From NCBI GenBank assembly GCA_963575745.1, contig CAUYUJ010020688.1, positions 88,255 through 152,254 of the forward strand: a stretch of DNA of 64,000 nt, given 5' to 3'. Shown here piece after piece: positions 1 through 10,486 of the stretch (positions are counted from its first letter, which is position 1; each line of letters begins with the position of its first letter). Origin of the DNA: Prorocentrum cordatum (lineage: Eukaryota > Sar > Dinophyceae > Prorocentrales > Prorocentraceae). The position numbers and the translations under genes were made by a program. The notes under the pieces are model-generated. The model saw only the letters and a list, made by a program, of their open reading frames with translations. It searched no databases and was not told the origin of the DNA.

Positions 1-160
1 GACCGAGGAGCCCTCCTCCTCCTTCTCCTCTTCTTCCTCCTCATCCTCCTTCTCCCTACTCCTCATCCTCTCCTTCATCCTCCTCCTCCTCATCCTCCTC
101 CCCCTACTCCCCCCTCTCCTGTTTCTCCTTCTCTCCTTCTCCTCCCCATCCGAAATCGCT
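1..160. repeat. CTC/CTT pyrimidine-rich low-complexity tract
   Basis: Degenerate (CTC/CTT)n on the plus strand, almost pure pyrimidine. It runs from the window edge, so its true length is unknown. No coding signal is seen. Confidence 0.9.
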
Positions 161-225
161 GAACATTATCCCAGTGCGACCCAACCTAGGAGTTGGAGCC
201 CCTAGGAAAGCAGCATTAGTAGTAA

Positions 226-775
226 CGGTAAATCTAAGCTAAAGCTAAGCTAAAGCTAACCTAATACTAAGCTAACTAACGCTAAGCTAAAGCTAAACTA
301 ATGCTGAGCTAAAGCTAAGCTAAAGCTAAGCTAGCGCTAAGCTAAACCTAAGCTAACGCTAAGTTAAAGCCAAGCTAAAGCTAAGCTGAAGCTGAGGTAA
401 AGCTAAGCTAAATATAAGCTAAAGCTAAGCTGAAGCTAAGCTGAAGCTAGCGCTAAGCTATAACTGCTAAAACTAAGCTGAATCTAAGTTAAACCGAAGC
501 TACATCTAAGCTAAAGCTAAACTAAAGCTAAGCCAAAGCTAAGCTAAAGTTAAGCTAATTCAAAGCTAAAGCTAAGCTAACGCTAAACTACAGCTAAGCT
601 CAAGCTAAGCTAAAGCTAAGCTACAGCTAAGCTCAAGCTAAGCTTAAGCTAAACTAACGCTAAGCTAAGCTAATCAAACCTAAGCTAAGTTAAGCTAAGC
701 TACAGCTAAGCGAAGCTAAGATGAAGCTAAGCTGAGCTAAGCTGAACTAAGATGAGATAAGCAACGCTAAGCTAA
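226..775. repeat. Degenerate hexamer array (GCTAAA/GCTAAG)n
   Basis: About 550 bp built on a 6-bp unit GCTAAR with scattered substitutions (GCTGAA, GCTACA, GCTCAA) and small indels. It looks like an old, unhomogenised tandem array. It does not match the TTTAGGG telomere repeat reported for dinoflagellates. About 65 bp of unremarkable unique sequence separates it from the preceding CTC tract. Confidence 0.9.
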
Positions 776-897
776 GGGGACGCAGCTGGGGGGGCCGCGG
801 GGCGGATCCTGGGGGAACCGCCCGGGGCGTGGAGCACTGCCCGGCCTTTTAAGCTTATAAAGTAAGAACTCTTTTAGGCAGAGCCTAGGTAGGGAAT

Positions 898-932
898 ATG
901 ATCAGGCGAATTGTCAAAATTCGCCTGATCAT
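898..932. repeat. Perfect 15-bp inverted repeat (hairpin) upstream of the first gene
   Basis: Arms 898-912 and 918-932 are exact reverse complements (core GATCAGGCGAATT) around a 5-nt loop GTCAA. It lies between a GTAAG-like site near 860 and the AG at 1037-1038 that precedes the first coding exon, so it may sit inside a 5' intron or outron. Function unknown. Confidence 0.8.
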
Positions 933-1036
933 CATTTTGCGTGTTTTCTCATGGTTCTCTTTTTCCTAAGGGTCCCAAGGTCCTGCGCGCTGCTTTTTTC
1001 AGACAAAACTGCCCCAGGGGCCGCTGTTCTCCTTTT

Positions 1037-1038
1037 AG
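1037..1038 (+). promoter_or_regulatory. Candidate 3' splice or trans-splice acceptor before the first gene
   Basis: The sequence CTCCTTTTAG ends at 1038, 15 nt before the ATG at 1054, and the reading frame has a stop at 1036-1038. A pyrimidine tract followed by AG fits either a cis intron end or the site where dinoflagellate mRNAs receive the spliced leader. No transcript is available to decide. Confidence 0.35.
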
Positions 1039-1053
1039 GGGGGCGACGACGTC

Positions 1054-4000
1054 ATGTGGGTCTTCAAGACAAAGCAGTCCGCGCTGGACGCCGTGAAGAT
1101 AATCAAGTGCCCGATGGCTGGCTGCGCCCTCTACGTGAAGGCCGCCAGGGCGGCCGCGCCGGGCAAGGGCAAGGGCAAGAAGGGCAAGGGCAAGGGCAAG
1201 AAGGGGAAAGGCAAATCTGCGAAGTCCAAGGCGGCAGAGTCGGCGTCGGCCGCGAAGAAGGGCAAGAAGGCATCGAAGAAGAAAGGAGCTGCTGCGTCCG
1301 AGAAGCTAGTCGGCAAGATGACTGAGGAGGCCATCGCGGTGTCTGCCGAGATCATTGCTGGAGACGAGGATGAGTACGCTGATGTCGCTGACCGGCCCGA
1401 CGACGACGCCACAGCCGCGTCCATCTCGGACATTGAGATGATCGGCCTCGAGGGCGATGATGATGATGATGACGCAGACCCTCTCATGGAGGACGAGGAG
1501 GTGCCTGAGGGCGCGAAGGAGAAGCAGAAACGGTTCTTGGACGACGTGTACTCTATGGTGGCCTCCACGCTGAGCATCGTGCCAGAGGACAAGCGTGACC
1601 TCAGGGCGATCAAGGATTCGTGAGTCGTCCGTCGGTCGTCATCGCGTGGCCTCTTCACCTCTCCTCCTCCTCCTCTCCTCTACCTTCCTCCTCTCCTCGT
1701 CCTCCTTCTCCTCCGCTCCTCGCCCTTCTCCTCCTGCTGAGCTGGGCGACGACGACGAGAAGGTAGAGCAGGAGTCCTGCTCTTCCTTCTCGTCGTCGTC
1801 GTCCCTCGTCCTCATCCTCGCCGCTCCTCCTCGCCCCCGTCCTCCTCTCCTCTCCTATTCTTGTTTTTTTCATGCCGTAGGATGCGTACAAGAAGGCCCT
1901 GCACTTCTCCTTCACCAAGTCGCCCATCCTGACCACGGGCGACGTCGGGAAGACGATCTGGTCAGAGGTCCGCGCTGCCATCAAGGACTCGCTCGCTCGC
2001 GCGCACATCGACTGCATCCCGGCGTCCATGCGAGGCGCTTTGGGCACGACGGCAGCAGCTGGCTCCACGTTGGTTCAGGACGACAGCGACAGCAACGTTC
2101 GCAAGGAGGTGTTGGATCAGATCAGGGGCGACGCCACGAAGGCGCTGATTGACCAGGGCGCGGTGATCCGCAAATGGTTGGACGAGAACAAATACATGCT
2201 GCCTGTGACCCTGCATCCCGAGTACGTGGCCATCACTGCTCGCGCCTTCCCGCTCGCGATGGCGAAGCGCTTCCCCCAGTCCACCAAGGTGCCGCGGGAC
2301 CTGTCGAACGCCGACCTCATTGGCGTCCTGCACGCGAGCCTCACCAAGGACGTCGCCAAGGAGAATCCCTGCAGGTTTTCATGCTGAAACATCGTCGTCA
2401 CATGCCCCATCCATGCCTTTCTTTCCTCCTGCTCGTGCCTCCCCCTCCTCCTCGGCCGAGAGAGCAGAGCCGAGCAGTCCTGGAGCCTCGCGCCATCAGC
2501 GGCGCGACGGCATGGGCTGCTGGGCCTGCCGGGTTGGAGGTAGGAGAGAACGCAGAAGGGCATGGGATATTTTGGACGAGGGGGAGCAAAAAGAAGGTGG
2601 CGAGGAAAGGGGGGAGCGAAATAAGTGGAGGGGGAGGTGGGACGTGAGGAATCAGCAGCAGCAGCAGCAACAGCAGCAGCAGGAACGCATCAGGAACTCA
2701 GGAGGACGCAGGAATCTTGAGGAAGAGAGCAGTAGCAGCAGCAGAGATCCTGATGTTTTTTTCTGCTTTCTCACAGGTTGGGCACCGACGAGCACGCCAG
2801 CCTCGCGCGCTCGCTGGTCGTCGCCATCGGTAGTGACAGCGACGTTCCAGATGTGATCAAGTTCGCGTTCAACGCGATTGAGGAGGCGCAGTTCTTTTGC
2901 ACGGCACGGGCTGACTACACCATGCAAGCGCTGAAGGTGCTTGCGTCGTCTCCGAACATCATCGTTTCGTCGGAGCGCCGAGCAGAGATCAACCGGAAGA
3001 TGGACATCCTTGCAGAGTACAGCGACGTGCTCGTGGAATGCGACATCGGCAAGAGCATGCTGACATCGCAGGGCGCCGACAGTGACTCGTGGCCGTTGTT
3101 CTGGACAGGCCTTTTGGATTTGCCCTTGGAGAAGTCGAAGGTGAAAGAGGCCCTCGACTCGATCGCGAAGTCTTTGTCGGAGAAGGCTGATGCAGATACT
3201 ACCAAGAGGGTGAACGACGAGATCGAACGCCGTTCGGCGGACAAACACGGAGCGTTAGTGGCACCGTCGTCAGTGGAGCACATGTTCAGCGCCGACGCGG
3301 AGGTGGCCAAGCAGAACGTTGCAAACATGATTTCAGTGGTTGGTGCGCACGAGAAGACTGGTCAGCTCTGGGCCGAGCTCTTGAAGCCAGAGTCGGGAGC
3401 ACTGCACGATGACGATGTTCCCAAAGTGCCAGCAAGCCTCAAGTGCTCGGTCATGGAAGCGCTCTTGGCTGCGACGCACAACGCCATCGCCCAGCACAGC
3501 TGCGTGAGGTTGTTCGCCACGTGTGACCACGGCTACGACTTGATTTTCATCGACGAGACTGGCAAGATCCCAGGCGTCTGGGCGAAGTCAGGTGGCCCGC
3601 TTCGCTTGAACTTCTGTGGGGCCATCTCTATGTTGCCGATTGTTGGAGCGTGGAAGTTGTTCGAGTGGGACAAGACGATGGTCTACCTCATCCCGCCTTC
3701 GACAAAGCTTGCGACCGCCGTCACCAAGTACTTTTCACCAGCTTGGCTCGTCCGCACCGTCGGCATCAACAGCGACACTGGTGAAGCGAGTGAGGTCGCC
3801 ACTACCAAGTTCGATAACAAGAAGATCGAGTTCGTCTTCAAGTATGCCGACAGCTACATGGGCAACGAGACCGTCACCAATATCGAGTTCAACCTGCCGG
3901 GCTTGGTCTTGACAGAGGAGGCCAAGGCCAAGACAGAGCCGTTCGAGGTCACGAGGCCCTGGAACGACATCGGCGAGGTGTGGGCGTTGCCACCCGGCAG

Positions 4001-4109
4001 CAAGCACTACAGCTCCAGGCTGGCCGAGGTCACGAAGGCGCTCAAGCCAGCCTCCGACAGCAAGGGCGTGCCTGCAGAGTGGAGGGAGATCGCGCGCCAT
4101 ATTTTGTGA
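1054..4109 (+). CDS. Hypothetical protein, basic/acidic N-terminus, three exons (about 795 aa)
   Basis: Exons are read as 1054-1614, 1881-2374 and 2777-4109 (TGA at 4107-4109). The joined frame is open throughout and gives 187 + 165 + 443 residues. Residues about 30-85 are Lys/Gly/Ala-rich with GKGKGKKGKGKGKK-type repeats. Residues about 105-160 are strongly acidic, including a run of Asp. The remaining 600 or so residues look like ordinary globular protein, with no transmembrane segment or signal peptide obvious by eye. I do not recognise the family. A basic-then-acidic leader is common in nucleic-acid or chaperone-like nuclear proteins, but that is only a hint. The start was chosen as the first ATG after the putative acceptor at 1038; an upstream coding exon is not excluded. 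The body has the even codon texture of a working gene, unlike the rest of the window. Confidence 0.7.
1615..1880 (+). other. Intron 1 of the first gene, GA-AG borders
   Basis: The frame runs to AAG at 1612-1614 and resumes at GAT 1881 after CATGCCGTAG. Phase 0 is kept only if the intron starts GATTCG; using the GT at 1620 would break the frame. This gives AG|GATTCG...CGTAG|GAT, with G repeated at both borders. GA donors are among the non-canonical donors reported for dinoflagellates. Because GAT is present at both borders the exact cut can slide by up to 3 nt. Confidence 0.6.
1748..1800. repeat. 26-bp hairpin inside intron 1
   Basis: Arms 1748-1773 and 1775-1800 are reverse complements with one mismatch (GACGACGACGAGAAGG against CCTTCTCGTCGTCGTC) around a single-base loop. 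A long snap-back in a short intron suggests a mobile or introner-like origin, or co-transcriptional folding. Confidence 0.8.
2375..2776 (+). other. Intron 2 of the first gene, GT-AG
   Basis: Exon 2 ends TGCAG and the intron begins GTTTTC. It ends TTTCTCACAG and exon 3 begins with G then TTG. The join is phase 2 and reads through as Cys-Arg-Leu-Gly. The AG|G pattern is present at both ends. The interior carries CAG repeats (2651-2680) and purine-rich sequence. Confidence 0.65.
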
Positions 4110-4976
4110 GCGCTGTTCGTGCTGCGCCTGTTTGTATAGAAGCTACTGGGAAACATGTGGATTTGTCCAGTGCTTGTGCGGACGCAGCCGCAGACGCTAC
4201 TGCGCAAGCCCGGCTGGGTTGCGCCAGCTGTTTTCGAAGTCGGTTTGAGCCTTCCTCAGAGGGCCTTCCTCCCTGTCATCCCTAGCACTCCGAAGATTCC
4301 ATTCCCTTATCCTCCTCTTCTCCCTCTTCGTCTTCATCCTCTTCTACCTCGTCATCCTTCTCGCGACACCCCGACTACATGTCATCATTCTGTCATCATG
4401 TCCTCTCCCCTTCTCATCGTTCTTTTGCTCGCCAATTTTTGCTCGTGGTCTTCTAAGCGTCGCCATCTGACTGCGCGCGCGCGAGTGCAGACTCGCACCC
4501 AGCTGCGCAACAAACTACGGTTTGAATGAATTTAGTTGCCGTTCGGCCTGCGCGGAGCCTCAAGTACCTTCCAGAGGCTCATGGAGACTGTGCCTGTGCT
4601 GGTGTGTTTACACTAGGGCCTCCTCCTCCTCCTCGGCTCCTCTCTAGTTTCCAGCCTGCGCGAGGCCTCTTTGCACTGGACTGGGGCGTCGCTGGGGCGA
4701 CGCCGCCCACGCAGAGGGGCTGGGTGGGCTTCTCGCCTGCGCGCCCTCAACTGCCACCCCCTTCGCTGACCTCCCCCCCCCTCCTTACTACAAGCCTTAC
4801 TACCTTCATCGTCCTCCCTCTCCCTCAACCCGCAGGCCGCCTGTCCGCCGCGTCGCCGCGCCGCCCGCCGATTGCGGCGGCGCCCGGCTGGAATGCCCCG
4901 AGCCGAGGGGCGACCGAGATGAATCATCATCTCATCATCATCGCCATCGGTCGTCGCATCGTCACGTCATCAAGGA

Positions 4977-5008
<32 letters not shown>

Positions 5009-5787
5009 CAGGATGAGGAGGAGGAGGAGGTGCCATCATATATGTAGGCGACCGCGTCACCTGATCGTCGCTATCGCCACCGCCGTCGCCATGATCATTG
5101 TAATCGTTGCCGCGCCCTCGCTGCTGTCGCTGCCGTCGCCGGGGGGAGAGGAGCAGGAGCAGAGGGGGGGCTTGGCTGCCTCGGCCCCCCTCTCCTGGAG
5201 TCCTGGGGCACGTGGCCCAAGATAGGGCCCATTGGCCTGGGGTCCTGGAGTTCGGAGTCCTGGAGTCCGCGGGTCCTGGAGTCCTGGAGCGTTGTCCCGC
5301 CGTTCGGGCTGACCCCCAGGTCTGGCTTCCGTTCCCCCCCTCTCGAGGAGGAGGAGGAGGAGGAGGAGGAGGAGGAGGAGGAGGAGGAGCAAGAGGAGGA
5401 GGAGCAAGAGGAGGAGGGGAGGAGGAGAAAGATGTGGAGAAGGATACGGAGAAGGAGAAAGAGGAGGATGCTGATTGGAATGATGAGGGTTAGGAGGGGA
5501 AGGGATAGTAAGTAAGAGGACCGAAGAAGCGAAGGAATAGAGGAACGAAGGAATAGTGAGAGGAGTGAGCGACAGACTAGAACAATCGCAGAGTTGAAAA
5601 TTCGTTCGATCGTTCGGCAGGGTGGCGGCCGTGACGCTTCGGTTCGAATGCGGGAGAGGAGCGAGGATTTTGGGATAGCAGCCTCAAGAATACATGGCGA
5701 AGTCCAAAGCATGGGCACCGTTGGACCGTTGTGCGCTTCAGAGAGGCACGCGCGCTTGCTGTAGTGATATGCGCAGCAGCCGTTTGC
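4110..5787. other. Intergenic, low-complexity patches, no gene seen
   Basis: Downstream of the first gene. CT-rich stretches lie at 4310-4400. A (GGA)n tract is at about 4978-5030. A short direct repeat of the type TCCTGGAG is at about 5240-5290. A second (GGA)n tract runs 5342-5425, followed by GAAGGAATAG-type repeats to about 5565. The open frames over these tracts are translations of the repeats. Confidence 0.7.
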
Positions 5788-5968
5788 AACCTCCTCCTTT
5801 GGATTGGGGGCGGATGGTCTGGTGAAGGAAAGGTGCATATTATTAGATGTATATGGTCATAGGTATGAGCATGCATAGAAAACACTAGAGACTTACACCC
5901 TCAGAAGAGTCAGAATAGGCACCTTTTCCTACTTCAGACCGCCCGCCGCCAATCCAAAGGAGGACGTT
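5788..5968. mobile_element. Foldback/MITE-like element with ~48-bp inverted termini
   Basis: Left arm 5788-5836 and right arm 5919-5968 are inverted copies with a few mismatches and indels. Shared core: CCTCCTTTGGATTGG, then a GGTCTG block and an AAAGGTGC block. The 82-bp centre is noticeably AT-richer than its surroundings. There is no coding capacity, as in non-autonomous DNA elements. A clear target-site duplication is not obvious. The CTTTGGATTGGCGG core resembles the arms of the foldbacks at 34.6 and 63.2 kb. Confidence 0.7.
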
Positions 5969-5996
5969 GAAAAACCAAGTTGCGCACATCACTACC

Positions 5997-6062
5997 CCCC
6001 GCTCCACGAATCCCATTGGGGGGTCGAAATCCCCGCTCTGCAGTGGGATTCGCGGAGCGGGG
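5997..6062. repeat. Short inverted repeat
   Basis: CCCCGCTCC-A-CGAATCCCA (5997-6015) is inverted at 6044-6062 with one mismatch. It could form a strong hairpin about 30 bp downstream of the foldback element. Confidence 0.75.
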
Positions 6063-6288
6063 CACCCCCCAGGTGCTTGTTATCTTCGCGCTGGCGCCGG
6101 CAGTGTGCACCTGAGGGAGCGCGGGTTGAAATGAGTGAGGGATCAGGAAGGATGTGGAGGGGCGTTCCGCTCTGAAGCGTCCTCACAATCTGGCAAAACC
6201 GCAACCCATCCCCGGGGGCACCGCGCGTGCTGGACCAGGCACATGCGTCGCCCTAAGTCGGCGCGCACATATGAGAGGCCCATGTTTG

Positions 6289-6408
6289 TGTGTCTGTCCC
6301 CCAGGAAGGCCCGACATGGCGAGCAGAAGACCCGAATAATTCCTCCGGTGTGTCTGTCCCCCAGGAAGGCCCGACATGGCGAGCAGAAGGCCCGAATAAT
6401 TCGTCCGA
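6289..6408. repeat. Direct tandem duplication, 60-bp unit x2
   Basis: 6289-6348 and 6349-6408 are almost identical (TGTGTCTGTCCCCCAGGAAG...), differing at only a few bases. The unit is a multiple of 3, so open frames survive on both strands. No protein family is recognised. Confidence 0.95.
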
Positions 6409-6639
6409 GGGGCTCCCCAGATGGGGCTCCCCAGAACGGCGCAGGGAGCCTTCCTCAGGGCCCTGGTGCGCACGACTTTGGCCGAAGGCCATCAGATATG
6501 CAAGTACAACAGTTCATGCAGGAATCTCTTGTGCACGTGCTGGTGCCACTGCTGCGAGCAGGCAGTGGAACGAGCGAGGAGGGGGTATCAACCTTGACCG
6601 CCCGCCCCCGCCCCCTTCCCTTGACCGCGCTCCGCGGCC

Positions 6640-6703
6640 GGGCGCAAGCGCGGCCGGTCGGAGCAGCCGGCCGGGGCAACCGGCCGGGGCAGCCGGCCGC
6701 CCT
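6640..6703. repeat. GGCCGGGGCAGCC-type short tandem repeat
   Basis: Three or more copies of CCGGCCGGGGCA-like units (CAGCCGGCCGGGGCAACC and variants) lead into the following pyrimidine tract. Confidence 0.75.
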
Positions 6704-7668
6704 CCCCTCCTGCTCGTCCTCCTCCTCCTCCTGCTCGTCCTCGTGCTCCTCCTGCTCGTCCTCTTTCTCCTGCTCCTCCTCCTCCTCCTCTTTCTCCTGC
6801 TCCTCCTCCTCCTCCTCCTCCTGTTCCTCCTGCTCGTCCTCGTTCTCGTCCTCCTCGTCTTGCTCGTCCTCCTCCTCCTGGTGCTCTCTCCTCCTCCTCC
6901 TCCTCCTCCTCCTCCTCCTCCTCCCCCTCCTCCTCCTGGTGGTCCTCGTTCTCCTCCTCCTGGTGCTCTCCCCCCCCTCCTCCTCCTCGTCCTCCTCCTC
7001 CTCCTCCTCGTCCTCCTCCTCCTCTTCCTCCTCCTCCTCCTCCTCCTCCTCCTCCTCCTGGTAGTCCTCCCCCTCCCCTCCTCCTCCTCCTCCTCCTCTT
7101 CCTGGTCGCCCTCGTTCTCGTCCTCCTCGTCTTGCTCGTCCTCCTCCTCGTGGTGTTCTCTCCTCCTCCTCCTCCTCCTCCTCCTCCTCCTGGTGGTCCT
7201 CGTTCTCCTCCTCCTGGTGCTCTCCCCCCCCCTCCTCCTCCTCGTCCTCCTCCTCCTCCTCCTCCTCCTCGTCCTCCTCCTCCTCTTCCTCCTCCTCCTC
7301 CTCCTCCCTCCTCCTCCTGTTGGTCCCTAGCGTCTCCTCCTCCTGTGCTCTCCCCCCCCCCTCTCCTCCTCCTCCTCGTTCCTCCTCCTCCTCTCCTCCT
7401 CCTCCTCCTCCTACTCTTCCTCCTCCTCCTCCTCCTCCTCCTCCTCCTCCTCGTGGTATTTCCTCCCCTCGCCTCCTCCTCCTCCTCCTCCTCCTCCTCT
7501 TGCCTTGGTCGTTCCCTCCTCCTCCTGGTCGTCCTCCATCCTCTGCTCGTCCTCCTCTCCTCCTGCTCGTCCTTCTTCTCCTGCTCCTCCTGCTCCTCGT
7601 CCTGCTCCTGCTCGTCCTCGTCCTCCTGGTCTTGCTCGTCCTCCTCCTCGTCGTGCTCTTGCCCCTGC
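6704..7668. repeat. Long (CTC/TCC)n polypyrimidine array
   Basis: About 960 bp, nearly uninterrupted pyrimidine on the plus strand. TGCTCGTCCTCGT and CCTGGTGGTCCTCGTTC blocks recur, showing higher-order duplication inside the array. Open frames of up to about 420 codons on both strands read poly-Leu/Pro/Ser or poly-Glu/Gly/Arg and are best treated as repeat translation. Confidence 0.9.
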
Positions 7669-7670
7669 TG

Positions 7671-8125
7671 AAAATGTGGCCCAGGAGTGGGAGTTCTGGG
7701 AAGTCTAAGAGCACGAAGGTGCCTACAGTTGGCTACGGGCATTCAAAATGTGGCCCGGGAATGGAATTCTGGGAACTCGAAGAGCACGAAGTGGCCTAGA
7801 GTTGGCTCCGGGCATTCAAAATGTGGCCCGGGAATGGAGTTCTGGGAACTCGAAGAGCACGAAGTGGCCTACAGTTGGCTCCGGGCATTCAAAATGTGGC
7901 CCGGGAATAGAGTTCTGGGGACTTGAAGACCACGAAGTGGCCTACAGTTGGCTCCGGGCATTCAAAATGTGGCCCGGGAATGGAGTTCCGGGAAGTCGAA
8001 GAGCACGAAGTGGCCAAAAGTCAAAAAAAAATAAAAAAAAATACGTTGGCTCCGGGCATTCAGAATGTGGCCCGGGAATGGAGTTCTGGAGGTCGAAGAG
8101 CACGAAGTGTGCGACTGTTGGCTTA
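7671..8125. repeat. 73-bp satellite, six units
   Basis: Units start at about 7671, 7745, 7818, 7891, 7964 and 8062 with AAAATGTGGCCCGGGAATGG and continue TTCTGGGAA...GAAGAGCACGAAGTGG. Spacing is 73-74 bp. The fifth unit carries an extra A-rich insertion (about 8020-8042). Divergence between units is low, suggesting recent amplification. Confidence 0.9.
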
Positions 8126-8534
8126 AAACGACTTCTGCGGCACCCTGTCCGGCACCCGCCCAGACCCCCCTGTGGAGTCATCTGCTGCTCTCTTTTGACA
8201 CCACTAGAAACCTATCAGAACAAGCTGTTAGGTAAAAATGTACGATCGGAGGTGACGGCAGGGTGGGGCATTGCACGCAGCCCTCCAGGAGCCTCTCCGA
8301 AGACGTGGACCATCGGAGCCCCTGGATGCACGTGTCGCTCCCCCCCTTGGCCGGTTCATTCACCGTCGCCTCCGACACGAGGAACGGGCGCCCGAGCGAT
8401 GGCGACCCAGCTCCGCCCCCCGCCCGCGCCGGGGCTCGAGGCGCGGCCGCCCGCCGCCGTGGTAGAGCGCTCACATGTCGGGGGGGTAGAGGGGGGACGG
8501 CTTCTCAGAAGCACCCTACTTCTCAGGAGGCCTC
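8126..8534. other. No recognisable gene
   Basis: Unique-looking GC-rich sequence between the 73-bp satellite and a microsatellite. Only short frames are present and nothing matches a known motif. Confidence 0.5.
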
Positions 8535-8611
8535 AGCTATACATACATACATATATACATACATACATACAGACATACATACATACATATATGTATGTAT
8601 GTATGTATATA

Positions 8612-8650
<39 letters not shown>

Positions 8651-8690
8651 ATGTATGTACATGTGTATATATATATATGTATAGAAATAT
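8535..8690. repeat. Compound microsatellite (CATA)n/(TGTA)n/(TGTC)n with palindromic arrangement
   Basis: CATA repeats on the left are followed by their complement TGTA, then TGTC repeats and TGTA again. The CATA and TGTA blocks are reverse complements, so the locus can fold on itself. Frames here encode Tyr/Ile/His/Thr periodic peptides and are not genes. Confidence 0.9.
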
Positions 8691-9407
8691 CGATGTGGGA
8701 TCGGCGCCTCCCATCTGAGAAGCCTTCTCCCCTCCCCCTCCCCTTGACCCATTCTGCGCGCCACCAACTGCCGCGGGCCCCCCCTCCCCCCCCCCGGGAT
8801 CGCTGCGGCGGAAGGCGCGGCGGCCATCGCTGCTGGTGGGGAGGCGGTGGGAGGACCCAACAGTCGAGTAGGAGATCGACTGCAACATTGATTTATCCCC
8901 GAGTTTTTTGTCAACTCTGCATGCAAATATTTATACTGTTTGTAGATCTACGAAAGGTCTACGCATCTTCCGTTCATTCGAATGGACATCAAGGTGAGTT
9001 ACATCAATTCTGTAGTCGATCTCCTCCATCAGGTCAGAGGAGGACAGGGTATCACCACCGCTGCCCTCCCCTCATTTTCGCCCTTTTTGGCCTCCTGAGA
9101 GGCCCTTGTCGCCACGACTGGGCTCGCCTCGGAGTTCTGGTCGGATCGCACCCTGGGAGAGGTCCGGGGAGTGTAGCGGTGTCGGCATCTGTTGGTTTCC
9201 CCAGGGAGGACCCATCAGGGGGAACCTTACCTGGGGGGGGGGGGACGCATCGGCCCCCCTTTGGCCCACTCATCGCCCACAGATGCCCCATAGCACACCC
9301 TGCCCGATAGCTTGCGGCTTCTCTATCAGGGGCCTATCGCCGCTGGGTCCGGACGTGTCGCCGATTCCAAGTCGAGGCTCCCCCTTGAGCCAGTCCCCTG
9401 ACATCCT
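8691..9407. other. No recognisable gene
   Basis: GC-rich sequence with G-runs at about 8780-8800 and 9230-9245. The ACCTGGG/CCCAGG motif seen near 9505 and 9545 recurs elsewhere in the window (14.4, 38.8 and 62.3 kb). Confidence 0.5.
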
Positions 9408-9500
9408 CCGATCGATTGTCGATCGATCCTCGATTGATCCTCGATAGATCCTCGATCCTCGATGGATCCTCGATCGATCCTCGATCCTCGATCATCGAAG
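9408..9500. repeat. CGATCCTCGAT-type minisatellite
   Basis: Eight or so degenerate copies of GATC(G/C)ATCCTC units in 90 bp. A related GATCCTCCTCGATC tract lies at 34080-34205. Confidence 0.85.
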
Positions 9501-9717
9501 ACCTGGGTCTGCCCCCATCGTTTCCCTTCAGGGACGCAGCGGGAGGACCCAGGTTTCCTTGCGTCGTGGCAATAATCTCACAACGGGAGGCGATATCGGG
9601 CCCGATTTTTCGACCCAGGGCCCTGTGGGGGTCAGAGAACAGCCGGTCACAGGGAAGGGGCTCAACTCTCTGGGGAGCCGCGCTGAGACAAAAGCGCGAT
9701 GTCGGATGTCAGCGTAA

Positions 9718-9905
9718 CTGGAGGAGGAGGAGGAGGAGGAGGAGGAGGAGGAAGAGGAGGAGGAGGAGGAGGAGGAGGAGGATGAAGGGATGAAGGGGGG
9801 CGGAAAATGGGAGGAAGCAGGGAGGAAGGGGGGGGCGGAACAAGGGAGGAAGGTGAGAGTAAGAAGGGAGGAAGAAGGGAGGAATAAGGGAGGATAAGGA
9901 GGAGG
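9718..9905. repeat. (GGA)n and purine-rich tract
   Basis: Near-perfect GGA repeats at 9718-9785 continue as GGGAGGAA-type degenerate repeats. Confidence 0.9.
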
Positions 9906-10230
9906 AACCAAACATAATATTTCATGGTCATAAGGAGAATACTGATACGAATCGTACAATCATTAATCGTAATAGTGCTTGTATTATGAATCGGAGTACA
10001 CTTAACAAGGAGACGAATGCGAATACGGACAATAAACATACAAATCATATGAATAACCCGAATACTAATAGCAATCAGACGAGTGGGACTAAAACGGGTA
10101 TGACTGATACGAGTAAAGATATTAATCACATGATTTAGCATGCTTATGTTACAACGAACACGATTACTACGGGTAAGGCGAAGGGTCGCGATACTAGTCT
10201 TAAGATGACTAAGGAGACATTATTGATAAT
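9906..10230. repeat. AT-rich degenerate ACGAAT/ATACGA repeat
   Basis: A clear drop in GC by eye. Units such as ATACGAAT, AATACGG and ATAACCCGAAT recur without fixed spacing. The minus-strand frame (9662-10141) reads as an Ile/Arg-rich peptide, which is what this repeat would give. Likely an old decayed satellite. Confidence 0.5.
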
Positions 10231-10486
10231 TCATGTTAACCAGCGTGGACGCCAAACAGTAGGTTCTGGCAATCTGTGCGATGCAATATATGTAGTGCAA
10301 TTCGCTTGCCGAACTCGAGGATTTGTGAACTCCACTGCTCGCGCATTCATCCCACCCGCCCAACCGCAACTTGGTTTGCAAATCCCATGCGGGAGCGATT
10401 GCGATGAATGCTGGGTGTTGGCTGGTGCATTTCTGCGGCCGCGTTAGCCCGCGCATGCTCGTGCGCGCAGCGGCCAGCTAGTTTGA

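Noticed and set aside
226-775. Telomere-type repeat
   Set aside because: The unit GCTAAR does not match TTTAGGG in either orientation and is too degenerate for a working telomere.
6455-7742. 384- and 419-codon minus-strand Glu/Gly/Arg-rich frames
   Set aside because: Complement of the (CTC)n tract; composition fully explained by the repeat.
9375-9400. Second spliced-leader relict on the minus strand (CTTGAGCC)
   Set aside because: Only 8 nt match the leader end; the diagnostic AAAATGG part is absent.
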